Assembly: GCF_025264685.1 (NCBI RefSeq)
Contig: NZ_CP073721.1
Location: 425,001-489,000 of the forward strand
Origin: Dactylosporangium roseum
GTDB lineage: Bacteria; Actinomycetota; Actinomycetes; Mycobacteriales; Micromonosporaceae
Length of the DNA: 64,000 nucleotides
Direction: 5' to 3'
Part shown: positions 56,671-64,000 of the stretch, in pieces
Numbering within the stretch: position 1 is the first letter of the stretch
Layout of the letters: every line of letters starts with the position of its first letter
Translations under genes and position numbers: made by a program
The notes under the pieces: model-generated
Told to the model about the DNA's origin: nothing
The model's input: only the letters and a program-made list of their open reading frames with translations
Databases searched by the model: none

Positions 56671-57933
56671 ATGGGCAAAGTCGTCATCATCGGCCAGGGC
56701 TACGTCGGCCTGCCGCTGGCCGTCCGCGCGGTCGAAGCCGGCGACGACGTCGTCGGGCTCGACACCGACACCGACCGCGTCAAGTCGCTCGGCGCCGGAC
56801 TGTCCTTTGTGGAGGACATTGCCGACGAGCGGCTCGCGCGGGCGCTGGAGACCGGCAGGTACCGGCCGAGCGACGACTACGCCGACGCGGCGGGCTTCGA
56901 CGTCTGCGCCATCACGGTGCCGACCCCGCTCACCGACGGCGTGCCCGACATCAGCCACATCGAGCACGCCGCGCTCCAGATCGCGCCGTATCTGCGGCCC
57001 GGCTGCACGGTCATCCTCGAGTCGACAACCTACCCCGGCACCACCGAGGAGGTGCTGCGGCCGCTGCTGGAGCACGCGAGCGGCCTGCGCACCCCCGACG
57101 ACTTCCACCTCGGCTACAGCCCCGAGCGCATCGACCCGGGCAACCGCACCTGGCACCTCGACAACACCCCGAAGCTCGTCTCCGGCATCGACGCACGGTC
57201 GCTCGCCGCCACGATCGGCTTCTACCAGCGCTTCGTCCAGCGGGTGGTGCCGGTTTCCGCGCCGCGGACCGCCGAGCTGACCAAGCTGTTCGAGAACACC
57301 TTCCGCCACATCAACATCGCCCTCGTCAACGAACTCGCGATCGTCGCCAACAAGCTCGGCGTCGACGTGCGCGAGGCGATCAGCGCCGCGGCGACCAAGC
57401 CCTTCGGGTTCATGGCCTTCGAGCCCGGCCCCGGCGTCGGCGGGCACTGCCTGCCGATCGACCCGTCGTACCTGTCCTGGCAGGTCAAGCGGGAGGTCGG
57501 CCAGCGGTTCCGGTTCATCGAGCTGGCCAACGACGTCAACGAGGGCATGCCGCGCTACGTGGTCCAGCGCCTGGTCGCCGGGCTGAACACCCGCTGCAAG
57601 CCGGTCAACGGCAGCCGGATCCTGCTGCTCGGCCTGGCGTACAAGAGCAACGTGGGCGACCTGCGCGAGTCGCCGGCCCGCGCCGTCGCCGAGCTGCTCA
57701 CCGACCTCGGCGCCGACGTCCGCGCGGTCGAGCCGCACGCCGCGCCGCGGGACATCGGCACGCTGGGCGGCGTGACCCTGGTCGACCTGACCGCCGCAGA
57801 GGTGATGGCCGCCGACGCGGTGGTCGTGCTCACCGATCACGACGACTTCGACTACGCCTTGATCGAGGAGCACGCCCAGTACGTCTTCGACACCCGCAAC
57901 CGCTGCCGCGGCCGGGCCGTCGAGCGCCTGTAG
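56671..57933 (+). CDS. UDP-sugar 6-dehydrogenase (WecC/TviB/VipA type)
   Basis: 420-aa enzyme that oxidises a UDP-N-acetylhexosamine to the uronic acid with NAD. NAD motif IIGQGYVGLPLAV, YSPERIDPGN, the central helix TELTKLFENTFR-like block (AELTKLFENTF) and the catalytic Cys260 in GVGGHCLPIDP. Its SPERI and DPGN pattern fits UDP-ManNAc / UDP-GlcNAc dehydrogenases better than UDP-glucose dehydrogenase. ATG 56671 is preferred (TAGGAT 4 nt before suggests a leaderless start); ATG 56665 would add two residues. It could supply the uronic acid used by the WecG-like enzyme. Confidence 0.9.
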   Translation: MGKVVIIGQGYVGLPLAVRAVEAGDDVVGLDTDTDRVKSLGAGLSFVEDIADERLARALETGRYRPSDDYADAAGFDVCAITVPTPLTDGVPDISHIEHAALQIAPYLRPGCTVILESTTYPGTTEEVLRPLLEHASGLRTPDDFHLGYSPERIDPGNRTWHLDNTPKLVSGIDARSLAATIGFYQRFVQRVVPVSAPRTAELTKLFENTFRHINIALVNELAIVANKLGVDVREAISAAATKPFGFMAFEPGPGVGGHCLPIDPSYLSWQVKREVGQRFRFIELANDVNEGMPRYVVQRLVAGLNTRCKPVNGSRILLLGLAYKSNVGDLRESPARAVAELLTDLGADVRAVEPHAAPRDIGTLGGVTLVDLTAAEVMAADAVVVLTDHDDFDYALIEEHAQYVFDTRNRCRGRAVERL

Positions 57934-57973
57934 CGGTTTGTAGCTTTTCGCCCTGGGCCTTACCGTTGCCCAG

Positions 57974-58393
57974 GTGCGGAACTGGTTTCCCATCGGCCTC
58001 ACGGTCCTGCTCGTCGCGGGCATCGCCGGGCTGCTGACGGTCGCCGTGCGTGGGGCGCTGCACGACCGCGACCAGGTCCGGGGCACCGTGACCGTGACCG
58101 GTTGCACCTTCGAGGCATACGGCCGCCACGGCGACACCTACCTGTGCCGGGGTCGCTTCTCCGGCCCCTTCGACGTCCCCGAGGTCATGTTCCCCAACCT
58201 GGGGGAGCTCACCGCCGGCACGACCGTCGCGGCGGCGGTCTCCGGGCCCGGAGACACCACCGCCGACCTGGTCAGCGAGGGTTATTGGCGGTTGGTGGTC
58301 ACGATCGGCGGTTCGATCGCCCTTCTGGTCATCCTCGTGCTGGTATGGCGAACCCGTCGGCACTCAGCCCGGTCGGGTAGCTTGGCGCGGTGA
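57974..58393 (+). CDS. small two-helix membrane protein, DUF3592-like
   Basis: 139-aa protein with TM helices at about 6-25 and 105-127 and an exterior domain between them containing VTVTGCTFEAYGRHGDTYLCRG in segments, including two Cys. It resembles DUF3592-type small membrane proteins. GTG start; the TGA overlaps the GTG of the next gene (GTGA), so it is co-translated with the glycosyltransferase. Role unknown. Confidence 0.6.
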   Translation: MRNWFPIGLTVLLVAGIAGLLTVAVRGALHDRDQVRGTVTVTGCTFEAYGRHGDTYLCRGRFSGPFDVPEVMFPNLGELTAGTTVAAAVSGPGDTTADLVSEGYWRLVVTIGGSIALLVILVLVWRTRRHSARSGSLAR

Positions 58394-60255
58394 TCGTCGC
58401 ACCGGCCCGCTCCGCGTTGATCCGCGCCGGCATCGTGATCGGCGGGGTGGCGGTGCTGCTGGCCGAGCTTCTGTCGGCGCTCGGCGCGCTGCACCGCCTC
58501 TGGATCGTGCTGGCCTGGCTGCTCGTCGCGTCCGGCGGCGCGCTGCTCCTGCATCGTCGCCGCGCCGTCCCGCCGATCCCGCGGTCGTGGTCCTCGTGGG
58601 CCTCGTGGGCGCGGAAGTACTGGGAGTCGGCCCCGCTCGCCGAGCGGCTGGCGGCGGGCGCCCTCGGCGTGCTCTTCCTCGCCGACCTGCTGGTCGCCCT
58701 GGTCGCGCCGCCGAACAACTTCGACTCGCAGACCTACCACCTGCCGAAGATCGAGCACTGGGTGGCGCGGGGCGACGTCGGCTTCTACCCGACGGTCATC
58801 GACCGGCAGCTCGCCATGGCGCCCGGCGCCGAGTACCTCCTGCTGCACCTGCGGCTGCTCACCGGCGGGGACGGGCTCTACAACCTGGTCCAGTTCGCCG
58901 CGGCGGTGGGCGGCGCGCTGATCGCCTCCCGGATCACCGCTCAGCTCGGCGGCGACCGGCGCGCGCAGCTCCTGGCGGCCCTCGTCTTCGGCACCACACC
59001 GATGGTCCTGCTCGAGGCCACCAGCACGCAGACCGACCTCGTCGTCGCCCTCTGGGTCGGCAGCGTCGCCACGCTCGTTCTCGACGAGCTGCGCCGGCCG
59101 ACCTCCTGGCTCTCGATGCTGATGCTCGGCACGGCCGCCGGACTGACTCTACTGACCAAGGCGACCGGCCTGCTCGCGGTCGGCCCTCTGCTGGTCGTCT
59201 GGTTCTTCGCCCAGCTCCGGCTGGGCCGGTGGCGCGCCGTCGGGCGACCGCTGCTCGGCACCCTGGTCATCGTCTTCTGCATGGCGGCGCTCGCCGGGCC
59301 GTACCTCGCACGCGTCCAGACCGCCTACGACCACCCGCTCGGCCCCGACCACCTGCGCGAGTCGATCTCGATGCAGCGCCACGACCCGGCATCAGTGCTG
59401 ATCAACGCGCTGCGCATCACCGAGACCGCGCTCCAGACGCCGCTCGGGCCGGTCGGGTCGGGCGCCGTCAAGAGCCTCGCCTCGTTACTCGGGGTCGACC
59501 CGTCGGCGCGGGACATCACGTACTGGAACTCGACCTATCCGTACACGTCCTGGCCGCCCGACGAGGACCGGGTGTCCTTCCCGGTGCAGGGGGCGCTCGT
59601 GCTGATCGGCGCGCTGGCGCTGCTCATGCGCCGTTCTCCGGCAGTGGTACGGCTCTACGCCGCCCTCTTCTGGCTCGCCGTCCTCGCCTACGTCGTCATG
59701 GTGAAATGGCAGCCCTGGGGCAACCGGTTGATCATGTTCCTGCTCCTGCTGGGCACCCCCTTGGCCGCGCTGTGGGTGAACGGCGTCCTGCGCTGGTCCG
59801 CCGACCGTCGGCGGGCGGTGAGCTGGTTGACGGCGGCCGTCCTCGCGGCCGGCACCCTGGCCGGCGGCTTTGCGGTCGCCTACGGTTGGCCGCGCCGCCT
59901 GGTCGGCCACGGCTCGGTCTTCACGTCGAGCGAGCTGGACCAGCGGTTCATCCGCCGCCCGGAGTGGCAGGCGGACTATGTTTGGGCGGCTGACGCGGTG
60001 AAGGCGGCGGGCGCCCGGCGGGTGGGCCTGCTACAGGGCTACAACACGTGGGAATATCCGTGGTGGGTCCTGCTTTCCGGCCGGACGATCGTGTCTTTGC
60101 AGTCGCTGCAACCGGACCTGCCGGCGGCCGCGCTGGACGACGTCGACGCCGTGCTGTGCGTGTCCCCGCCGAAGCCGTGCGAGATCTACATCCCGCCGAC
60201 CTGGTTCCCGAAGCGCCAGGGCGAGGTCGTCTACGCCCTGCGCCCCTCCCCGTGA
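58390..60255 (+). CDS. GT39/PMT_2-type membrane glycosyltransferase
   Basis: 621-aa integral membrane protein with about 11-12 helices of the ArnT/RgtA/PMT fold, which transfers a sugar from a lipid-phosphate donor on the outer face of the membrane. The first exterior loop has the acidic motif NNFDSQTYHLPKIEHW, with the Asp that acts as catalytic base in this fold, and HxxK/Q-rich GAEYLLLHLRLL follows. A C-terminal exterior part of about 130 residues has no recognised family. GTG start, GTGA overlap with the preceding small protein. Donor and acceptor unknown. Confidence 0.85.
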   Translation: MIVAPARSALIRAGIVIGGVAVLLAELLSALGALHRLWIVLAWLLVASGGALLLHRRRAVPPIPRSWSSWASWARKYWESAPLAERLAAGALGVLFLADLLVALVAPPNNFDSQTYHLPKIEHWVARGDVGFYPTVIDRQLAMAPGAEYLLLHLRLLTGGDGLYNLVQFAAAVGGALIASRITAQLGGDRRAQLLAALVFGTTPMVLLEATSTQTDLVVALWVGSVATLVLDELRRPTSWLSMLMLGTAAGLTLLTKATGLLAVGPLLVVWFFAQLRLGRWRAVGRPLLGTLVIVFCMAALAGPYLARVQTAYDHPLGPDHLRESISMQRHDPASVLINALRITETALQTPLGPVGSGAVKSLASLLGVDPSARDITYWNSTYPYTSWPPDEDRVSFPVQGALVLIGALALLMRRSPAVVRLYAALFWLAVLAYVVMVKWQPWGNRLIMFLLLLGTPLAALWVNGVLRWSADRRRAVSWLTAAVLAAGTLAGGFAVAYGWPRRLVGHGSVFTSSELDQRFIRRPEWQADYVWAADAVKAAGARRVGLLQGYNTWEYPWWVLLSGRTIVSLQSLQPDLPAAALDDVDAVLCVSPPKPCEIYIPPTWFPKRQGEVVYALRPSP

Positions 60256-60282
60256 CACCCCGGTCCGGCGCCCCCACCCTTG

Positions 60283-60355
60283 TCGATCTTGCAGTAGTGG
60301 TGCCGAGACACTCCCCGAATGCCCGGTTCGGCAGGCACCACAACTGCAAGATCGA
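60283..60355. repeat. long palindromic element, copy 2 (inverted relative to copy 1)
   Basis: A 22-bp inverted repeat (60283-60304 with 60334-60355, one mismatch) has a 29-nt loop. Arms match copy 1 and the loop, read in the opposite sense, contains the same GAGACACTCC and GAATGCCCGG blocks. Again it separates the 3' ends of two convergent genes, here the GT39 protein and the O-antigen-ligase-like protein. Confidence 0.85.
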
Positions 60356-60385
60356 TGCGCGACAGCGAGGGAGGGGTGTCGAAGG

Positions 60386-61843
60386 TCAGGAGACGGCGGG
60401 CTCGACGGGGGCCGGGGTCTCGGTCACGGCCGGGGGCTCGGACCGCAGCACCGCGCGGGCCTCGCCGGCCAGCAGCAGCAGCCAGATCGCGCCGTTGGTG
60501 CCGCCGATCAGCCAGTCCTCCGTCGCGATCGTCGGGACTATCGCGGCGGCGCCGACCGTGAACCATGCCGCCGGCATCGTGCCGTCCGGGCGGCGGCGGG
60601 CCGCGTGCCACAGCAACAGTGCCAGGCCCACGCCGAACGCCGCGGCGCCGAGAACGCCGCCCCGGCGGAACGCGCCGACCGCCGCGTTGTCGGTGTTGAG
60701 CTGGCGGCGCGGGCCCTCCGGCGGGGCGCCGTCGTCGAGGCGCTTGACCACGGCGCGGGAGGTGCGGGCGTCGCCGAACGCCTTCTCGGCCCAGCCGGCG
60801 GCGCGCCAGTCCACCCAGACCTGCCGCCACGTGTCGGTGCGGCCGCTGGTGACGTCGCCGCCACCGTCGTTGAACCGGTCGCGGAAGATGAACTGGCTGC
60901 CGCCACCGACCGTGAACACGATCGCCAGCACGACGAACGGGGTGGCCATCGCGATCCACGCGGTGCGGCCGCGAGCGTCGATGTCGGTGTGCCGGCGCCA
61001 GAGCGTGACCGCGGCGAAGACCACGGCGGCGGCCGTGGCGAAGACGAAGCCGGTCCGCGAGTCGCTGATCGACAGCACCAGCGCGACGACCGCGGCCACG
61101 CCGAAGCGCTGCCAGGCGGCGATCGCCCGGTCGAAGCCGATCCGGATGCCGGCGGCGACCACGAGGCCGGCCAAGGAGTTCGGGTGGTAGAACAGCCCGG
61201 GGCCGCCCCAGAAGCGGTTCCACATGACCTTCGCCGACGGGCTGTCCGGGACGGCGTGCCGCACGTCGAAGAGGCTGCCCGAGCCGACCAGCAGCAGGGC
61301 CGCGATGCCCAGCAGGATCGCGGCCGCCATGCCGATGCTCAGGTCCTTGCGCTGCCGGGAGGCGACGGCGACGACGGCCAGCACCGCCAGCGTGAAGACC
61401 GCGGCGTAGGCCACCCGCTGCCCGGCCACCTTCAAGTGGACCACCAGCAGGGCGCCGAGAACGCCGAAGAACCAGTAGGTCAGGCCCAGCCAGGCGGCGC
61501 CGAGGCGGGGCAGCGAGCGGCTGTTGGCCAGCCAGGGCCAGCCCCACACGGCGAAGACGACCACCTCGACGGCGAGCACCGCCCAGATGACGATCGGACG
61601 GTCGGTCGAGGTCCAGGTGAGCATGCCGGCGAGGACGAACAGTCCGCCGATCACGCCGCCGCGCAGCGACAGGCCCGGCAGGCTCAGCGCCAGTCCCGCG
61701 ACCGCCAGGGCGATCAGCGCCGCGGCGAACGCGGCCGCGGACTGGCCGAAGGAGTCGGTGCGGCTGTACTCCAGGCCGGCGGCCCCGAACGCGACGAGCA
61801 CGGCCGCGATCAGCAGCAGCGGCAGGTGGCGGGATCGGATCAT
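60386..61843 (-). CDS. O-antigen-ligase-like membrane protein (Wzy_C)
   Basis: 485-aa membrane protein with about 10-12 helices and a large exterior loop with GPGLFYHPNSLAGLV and VVALVLSISDSRTGFVFA, the Wzy_C signature block of ligases and polymerases. The C-terminal 60 residues are cytosolic and Pro/Glu-rich. It could attach a polymer to a lipid or polymerise a second glycan; family members do either. ATG 61843 overlaps the GT2 stop (ATGA). It faces the GT39 gene across the palindromic element. Confidence 0.85.
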   Translation of the reverse strand: MIRSRHLPLLLIAAVLVAFGAAGLEYSRTDSFGQSAAAFAAALIALAVAGLALSLPGLSLRGGVIGGLFVLAGMLTWTSTDRPIVIWAVLAVEVVVFAVWGWPWLANSRSLPRLGAAWLGLTYWFFGVLGALLVVHLKVAGQRVAYAAVFTLAVLAVVAVASRQRKDLSIGMAAAILLGIAALLLVGSGSLFDVRHAVPDSPSAKVMWNRFWGGPGLFYHPNSLAGLVVAAGIRIGFDRAIAAWQRFGVAAVVALVLSISDSRTGFVFATAAAVVFAAVTLWRRHTDIDARGRTAWIAMATPFVVLAIVFTVGGGSQFIFRDRFNDGGGDVTSGRTDTWRQVWVDWRAAGWAEKAFGDARTSRAVVKRLDDGAPPEGPRRQLNTDNAAVGAFRRGGVLGAAAFGVGLALLLWHAARRRPDGTMPAAWFTVGAAAIVPTIATEDWLIGGTNGAIWLLLLAGEARAVLRSEPPAVTETPAPVEPAVS

Positions 61844-62847
61844 TGCGCCTGGGCCTGCGTCTTGTTCCGCTGGCGGCTCAGGAAGAAGTCCCGGACGACC
61901 CGCCGGGGCCCGGCCGGCACGAGCCACACCTGTAGGAACGTCACATAGTCGGTGAAGCCGGGCTTGCCGTGCTTGCGGGCCTCGCGCAACAGGTCGAAGA
62001 AGACCCGCGGGCTGCGGCTGGCCGCCGCCATCGCGCCGACGACGCTCATCGCGAGCGCCGCGTATGCGCGGGGTGTCACCCGGGGACGAGTCTGGTGCAG
62101 CCATTCCAGCGACTGCTTCCACGGCGCGTCGAAGCTGATCCGCGGGCGGTTCTCGTCGGCGTACCAGATCACCAGCGGCTCTTCGGCGTAAATCAGGTCC
62201 ACGCCCTCCTCCTGGAGGCTCCGCAGGGTCCAGTCGAGCTCCTGGAGGCGCCGCAGGCCGTCGGCGAAGGGCACCTTCCGCAGCAGGGCGGTCGGCGCCA
62301 TGATCGTCGAGGTCTGGATGAACCCGTCGCCGTGGAAGAACCCGTGCCGCACGGCGAGATACTCACTGATCGGCTCGCCCGGTGCCGGGATGCGGCGCGG
62401 CATGATCAGCTCGGCCCGCGGGGTCCGCATGAAGAGGCGGCTGCCGACGATCGGCAGCGGTATCCCGGACGCCTTCGCACGGGCGAGCTGGGTGGCGAGC
62501 TTCTCCGGCAGCCATTCGTCGTCGTCGTCGAGGAACGCGACCCAATCGGCGTGGGCGGCGGCGACCCCATGGTTGCGGGCCGCCGGCGCGCCGCCGGACA
62601 CCTCCAGCTCGATCGAGCGGACCCGCTCGTCACCGACCGCGCGGAGCGCCTCTGCCGTGGCCGGGTCAGGACCGTCGATGACGACGATGACCTCGATGTC
62701 CCTCAGGCTCTGGGCCAGTGCACTGCGCACCGCGCGCACCACCAGCTCGGGCCGGTTGCGGGTGGGAATGACGACGCTGACCTGTGGGTCACGCGCCGAA
62801 GGCGTCGACCGGAGCGGGGAAGGTTCGGGTCTTTGCACGATGACCAA
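61840..62847 (-). CDS. family 2 glycosyltransferase
   Basis: 335-aa cytosolic GT-A enzyme: VSVVIPTRNRPELVVRAV (donor strand), ARNHGVAAAHADWVAFLDDDDEW with the metal-binding DDDD block, and a C-terminal helical part with a QELDWTLRSL segment. No membrane helices are strong. TTG 62847 with GACGGA upstream is used; GTG 62838 is possible. It is coupled to the O-antigen-ligase-like gene by ATGA overlap and lies 48 nt after the membrane protein gene to the right. Confidence 0.88.
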   Translation of the reverse strand: MVIVQRPEPSPLRSTPSARDPQVSVVIPTRNRPELVVRAVRSALAQSLRDIEVIVVIDGPDPATAEALRAVGDERVRSIELEVSGGAPAARNHGVAAAHADWVAFLDDDDEWLPEKLATQLARAKASGIPLPIVGSRLFMRTPRAELIMPRRIPAPGEPISEYLAVRHGFFHGDGFIQTSTIMAPTALLRKVPFADGLRRLQELDWTLRSLQEEGVDLIYAEEPLVIWYADENRPRISFDAPWKQSLEWLHQTRPRVTPRAYAALAMSVVGAMAAASRSPRVFFDLLREARKHGKPGFTDYVTFLQVWLVPAGPRRVVRDFFLSRQRNKTQAQAQ

Positions 62848-62895
62848 TCCGTCTCGGTTTCAGTGCTCTAGAGCCGGTGACGTGACACCGAGTAC

Positions 62896-64000
62896 TTATG
62901 GGTTTGCTGGCGTAGCGTACACGACCTGCACTTTCGTCGGATATTTCGCAGCTAGCAGGCGCGCGGCCTCGATGTTCGACGGCGCGAGTGGATCACCGAA
63001 CGCCACCGGCAACGGCTGCCCGGGTCGCACGTTGGGGCGGTTCGGGTGCTCTACGTCGACAACGAGCATGCTCGCCCGCCGGTCGTGGACGAAGAACCGC
63101 ACAGTCACCGGACTGTTGACCACCAACCGCTCCATGTCGGCGTACGTGCCGCCCTTGCCGGCCGGGTACAGCAGGTCCCGCCAGCCGGGGAAGTGCCGGT
63201 ACTGACCCTGCAGCGCCGCGGCACCGAGTGTCGCCGACCAGTTACGCCACGGGCTCCCCATGAGATCGACGTTCACCGCGTTGCCCCCGTCCGGGAACAT
63301 GCGGGCCATCAATAGCGCGTCGCGGGCCGCCTCCGGTGAGCCGCGGTCCTTGCCCAGTGCGAGCTGCACACCCGGCGCCACCGGTGTCGTGTGCCATTTG
63401 CCGCCGGCGACCGCCATGGCGAGCGCGACGGGGAGCGCGATCACCGCCTGCGCCCGCACCGGCACGCGGGCCAGGCCGCCGAGAGCGCACAGGGCGACCA
63501 CGATCAGCAGGTGGAGCAGCTTGTCGAAGTAGTAGACCGGCCGGCCGATGGTGGCGATCTGATACAGGCCGATGCCGGCCGCGCAGGCGGACGCGACACC
63601 GACGGCGAACAGCGCGGTCCGGCGGCTCGGCGCGCGCAGGCCGTTGCGGACGGTGAGCGTGAGCACCGCCAGTCCCACCAGGACCGCGGTGGCGGGGCGG
63701 TCGACGACTCTGGCCGTACCGTTGAGGAGGAGCTGCTCACCGCTGGAGGCGGCCATGGCGGTCAGCGGGCCGATCGCGGCCACCACCGCCGTGAGCACCG
63801 CCGCGACCCAGCCCCACCAGCGGCGCCACAGCCGGGCGCGCCGCATCCACCAGAGCGCGGCCACACCGGCGTAGGGCAGGAAGAGCGGGTAGCTGAACGA
63901 CACTCCCACCAGCAGCAGCGCCACCGTGACGGTCTGCTCGCCGAGCCGCGTGAGCGGGCGGGCGACGATCGCGGTCAGGACCGCCGCGCAGGCGAGGCCG
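62896..64000 (-). CDS. polytopic membrane protein, 5' end outside window
   Basis: At least 367 codons; the frame stays open to the right edge, so the start is missing and the first GTG seen (63924) need not be the start. About seven hydrophobic segments cover the first 200 residues, then a soluble C-terminal part of about 150 residues containing FPDGGNAVNVDLMGSPWRNW and VRFFVHDRRASMLVVD. The layout (membrane block then exterior tail) resembles GT-C or oligosaccharide-related membrane proteins, but I do not recognise a family. The stop lies 48 nt before the GT2 start, so it is first in that three-gene unit. Confidence 0.75.
   Translation of the reverse strand, partial: GLACAAVLTAIVARPLTRLGEQTVTVALLLVGVSFSYPLFLPYAGVAALWWMRRARLWRRWWGWVAAVLTAVVAAIGPLTAMAASSGEQLLLNGTARVVDRPATAVLVGLAVLTLTVRNGLRAPSRRTALFAVGVASACAAGIGLYQIATIGRPVYYFDKLLHLLIVVALCALGGLARVPVRAQAVIALPVALAMAVAGGKWHTTPVAPGVQLALGKDRGSPEAARDALLMARMFPDGGNAVNVDLMGSPWRNWSATLGAAALQGQYRHFPGWRDLLYPAGKGGTYADMERLVVNSPVTVRFFVHDRRASMLVVDVEHPNRPNVRPGQPLPVAFGDPLAPSNIEAARLLAAKYPTKVQVVYATPANP

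Overview
The window is GC-rich DNA from a high-GC Gram-positive bacterium (Actinomycetota). Most genes use GC-rich codons, many start at GTG or TTG, and adjacent genes are often coupled by ATGA or GTGA overlaps. The left edge is the 3' part of a 23S rRNA gene followed by 5S rRNA and a strong hairpin terminator, so this is the end of a ribosomal RNA operon. The gene set (F420-type luciferase-like oxidoreductase, MMPL transporter, GlxA-type copper oxidase, bifunctional penicillin-binding protein, many exopolysaccharide genes) fits a filamentous soil actinomycete. My best guess is Micromonosporaceae, but that is inference and not shown by the sequence alone.

Layout. 1-3.3 kb: 23S-5S rRNA end. 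3.5-17.2 kb: bifunctional PBP, MpaB/DUF2236 oxygenase, a NarL-type two-component system divergent from an MMPL exporter, an MFS exporter, and a MacB-like ABC exporter divergent from a second NarL-type two-component system. 17.3-21.2 kb: a wecG-asnB-sugar transferase operon, with a possible remnant of an ABC-2 permease antisense to its end. 21.5-24.2 kb: ArsR/SRPBCC pair, GNAT acetyltransferase, RNase HI and a small membrane protein. 24.4-32.3 kb: a cell-surface block with a secreted DUF2334 deacetylase-like protein carrying Big_5 and FN3 domains, a collagen-like protein with phage-tail-type modules, and a NodB deacetylase fused to a GT2 synthase with two small membrane partners. 32.3-33.9 kb: MarR regulator divergent from a signal-less AmiC-like binding protein. 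34.0-39.1 kb: cellulose-synthase-like CslA, GH6 glycanase and GlxA, a rearranged version of the Streptomyces hyphal-tip glycan locus. 39.2-41.5 kb: MFS exporter and LLM oxidoreductase.

42.1-64 kb is a large exopolysaccharide/glycan locus: NAD-dependent epimerase, PglF-type 4,6-dehydratase, BY-kinase with polymerase-regulator domain, low-molecular-weight tyrosine phosphatase, then an eight-gene chain of overlapping genes (PglE-like aminotransferase, PglC-like phosphoglycosyltransferase, PglD-like acetyltransferase, GT4, flippase, polymerase, GT4, DUF4012). After it come a secreted protein, a UDP-sugar dehydrogenase, a GT39-type membrane glycosyltransferase, an O-antigen-ligase-like protein, a GT2 and a truncated membrane protein at the right edge.

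Taken together, PglF, PglE, PglD and PglC would make a bacillosamine-type diamino sugar and load it on undecaprenyl phosphate. The GT4 enzymes would extend the chain, the flippase would export the repeat and the polymerase would assemble it, with the kinase/phosphatase pair controlling chain length. Two copies of one palindromic element (about 75-90 bp) lie between convergent gene pairs at 23.0 and 60.3 kb, and a different palindrome lies at 41.7 kb. I saw no tRNA, CRISPR array, intact insertion sequence or prophage.
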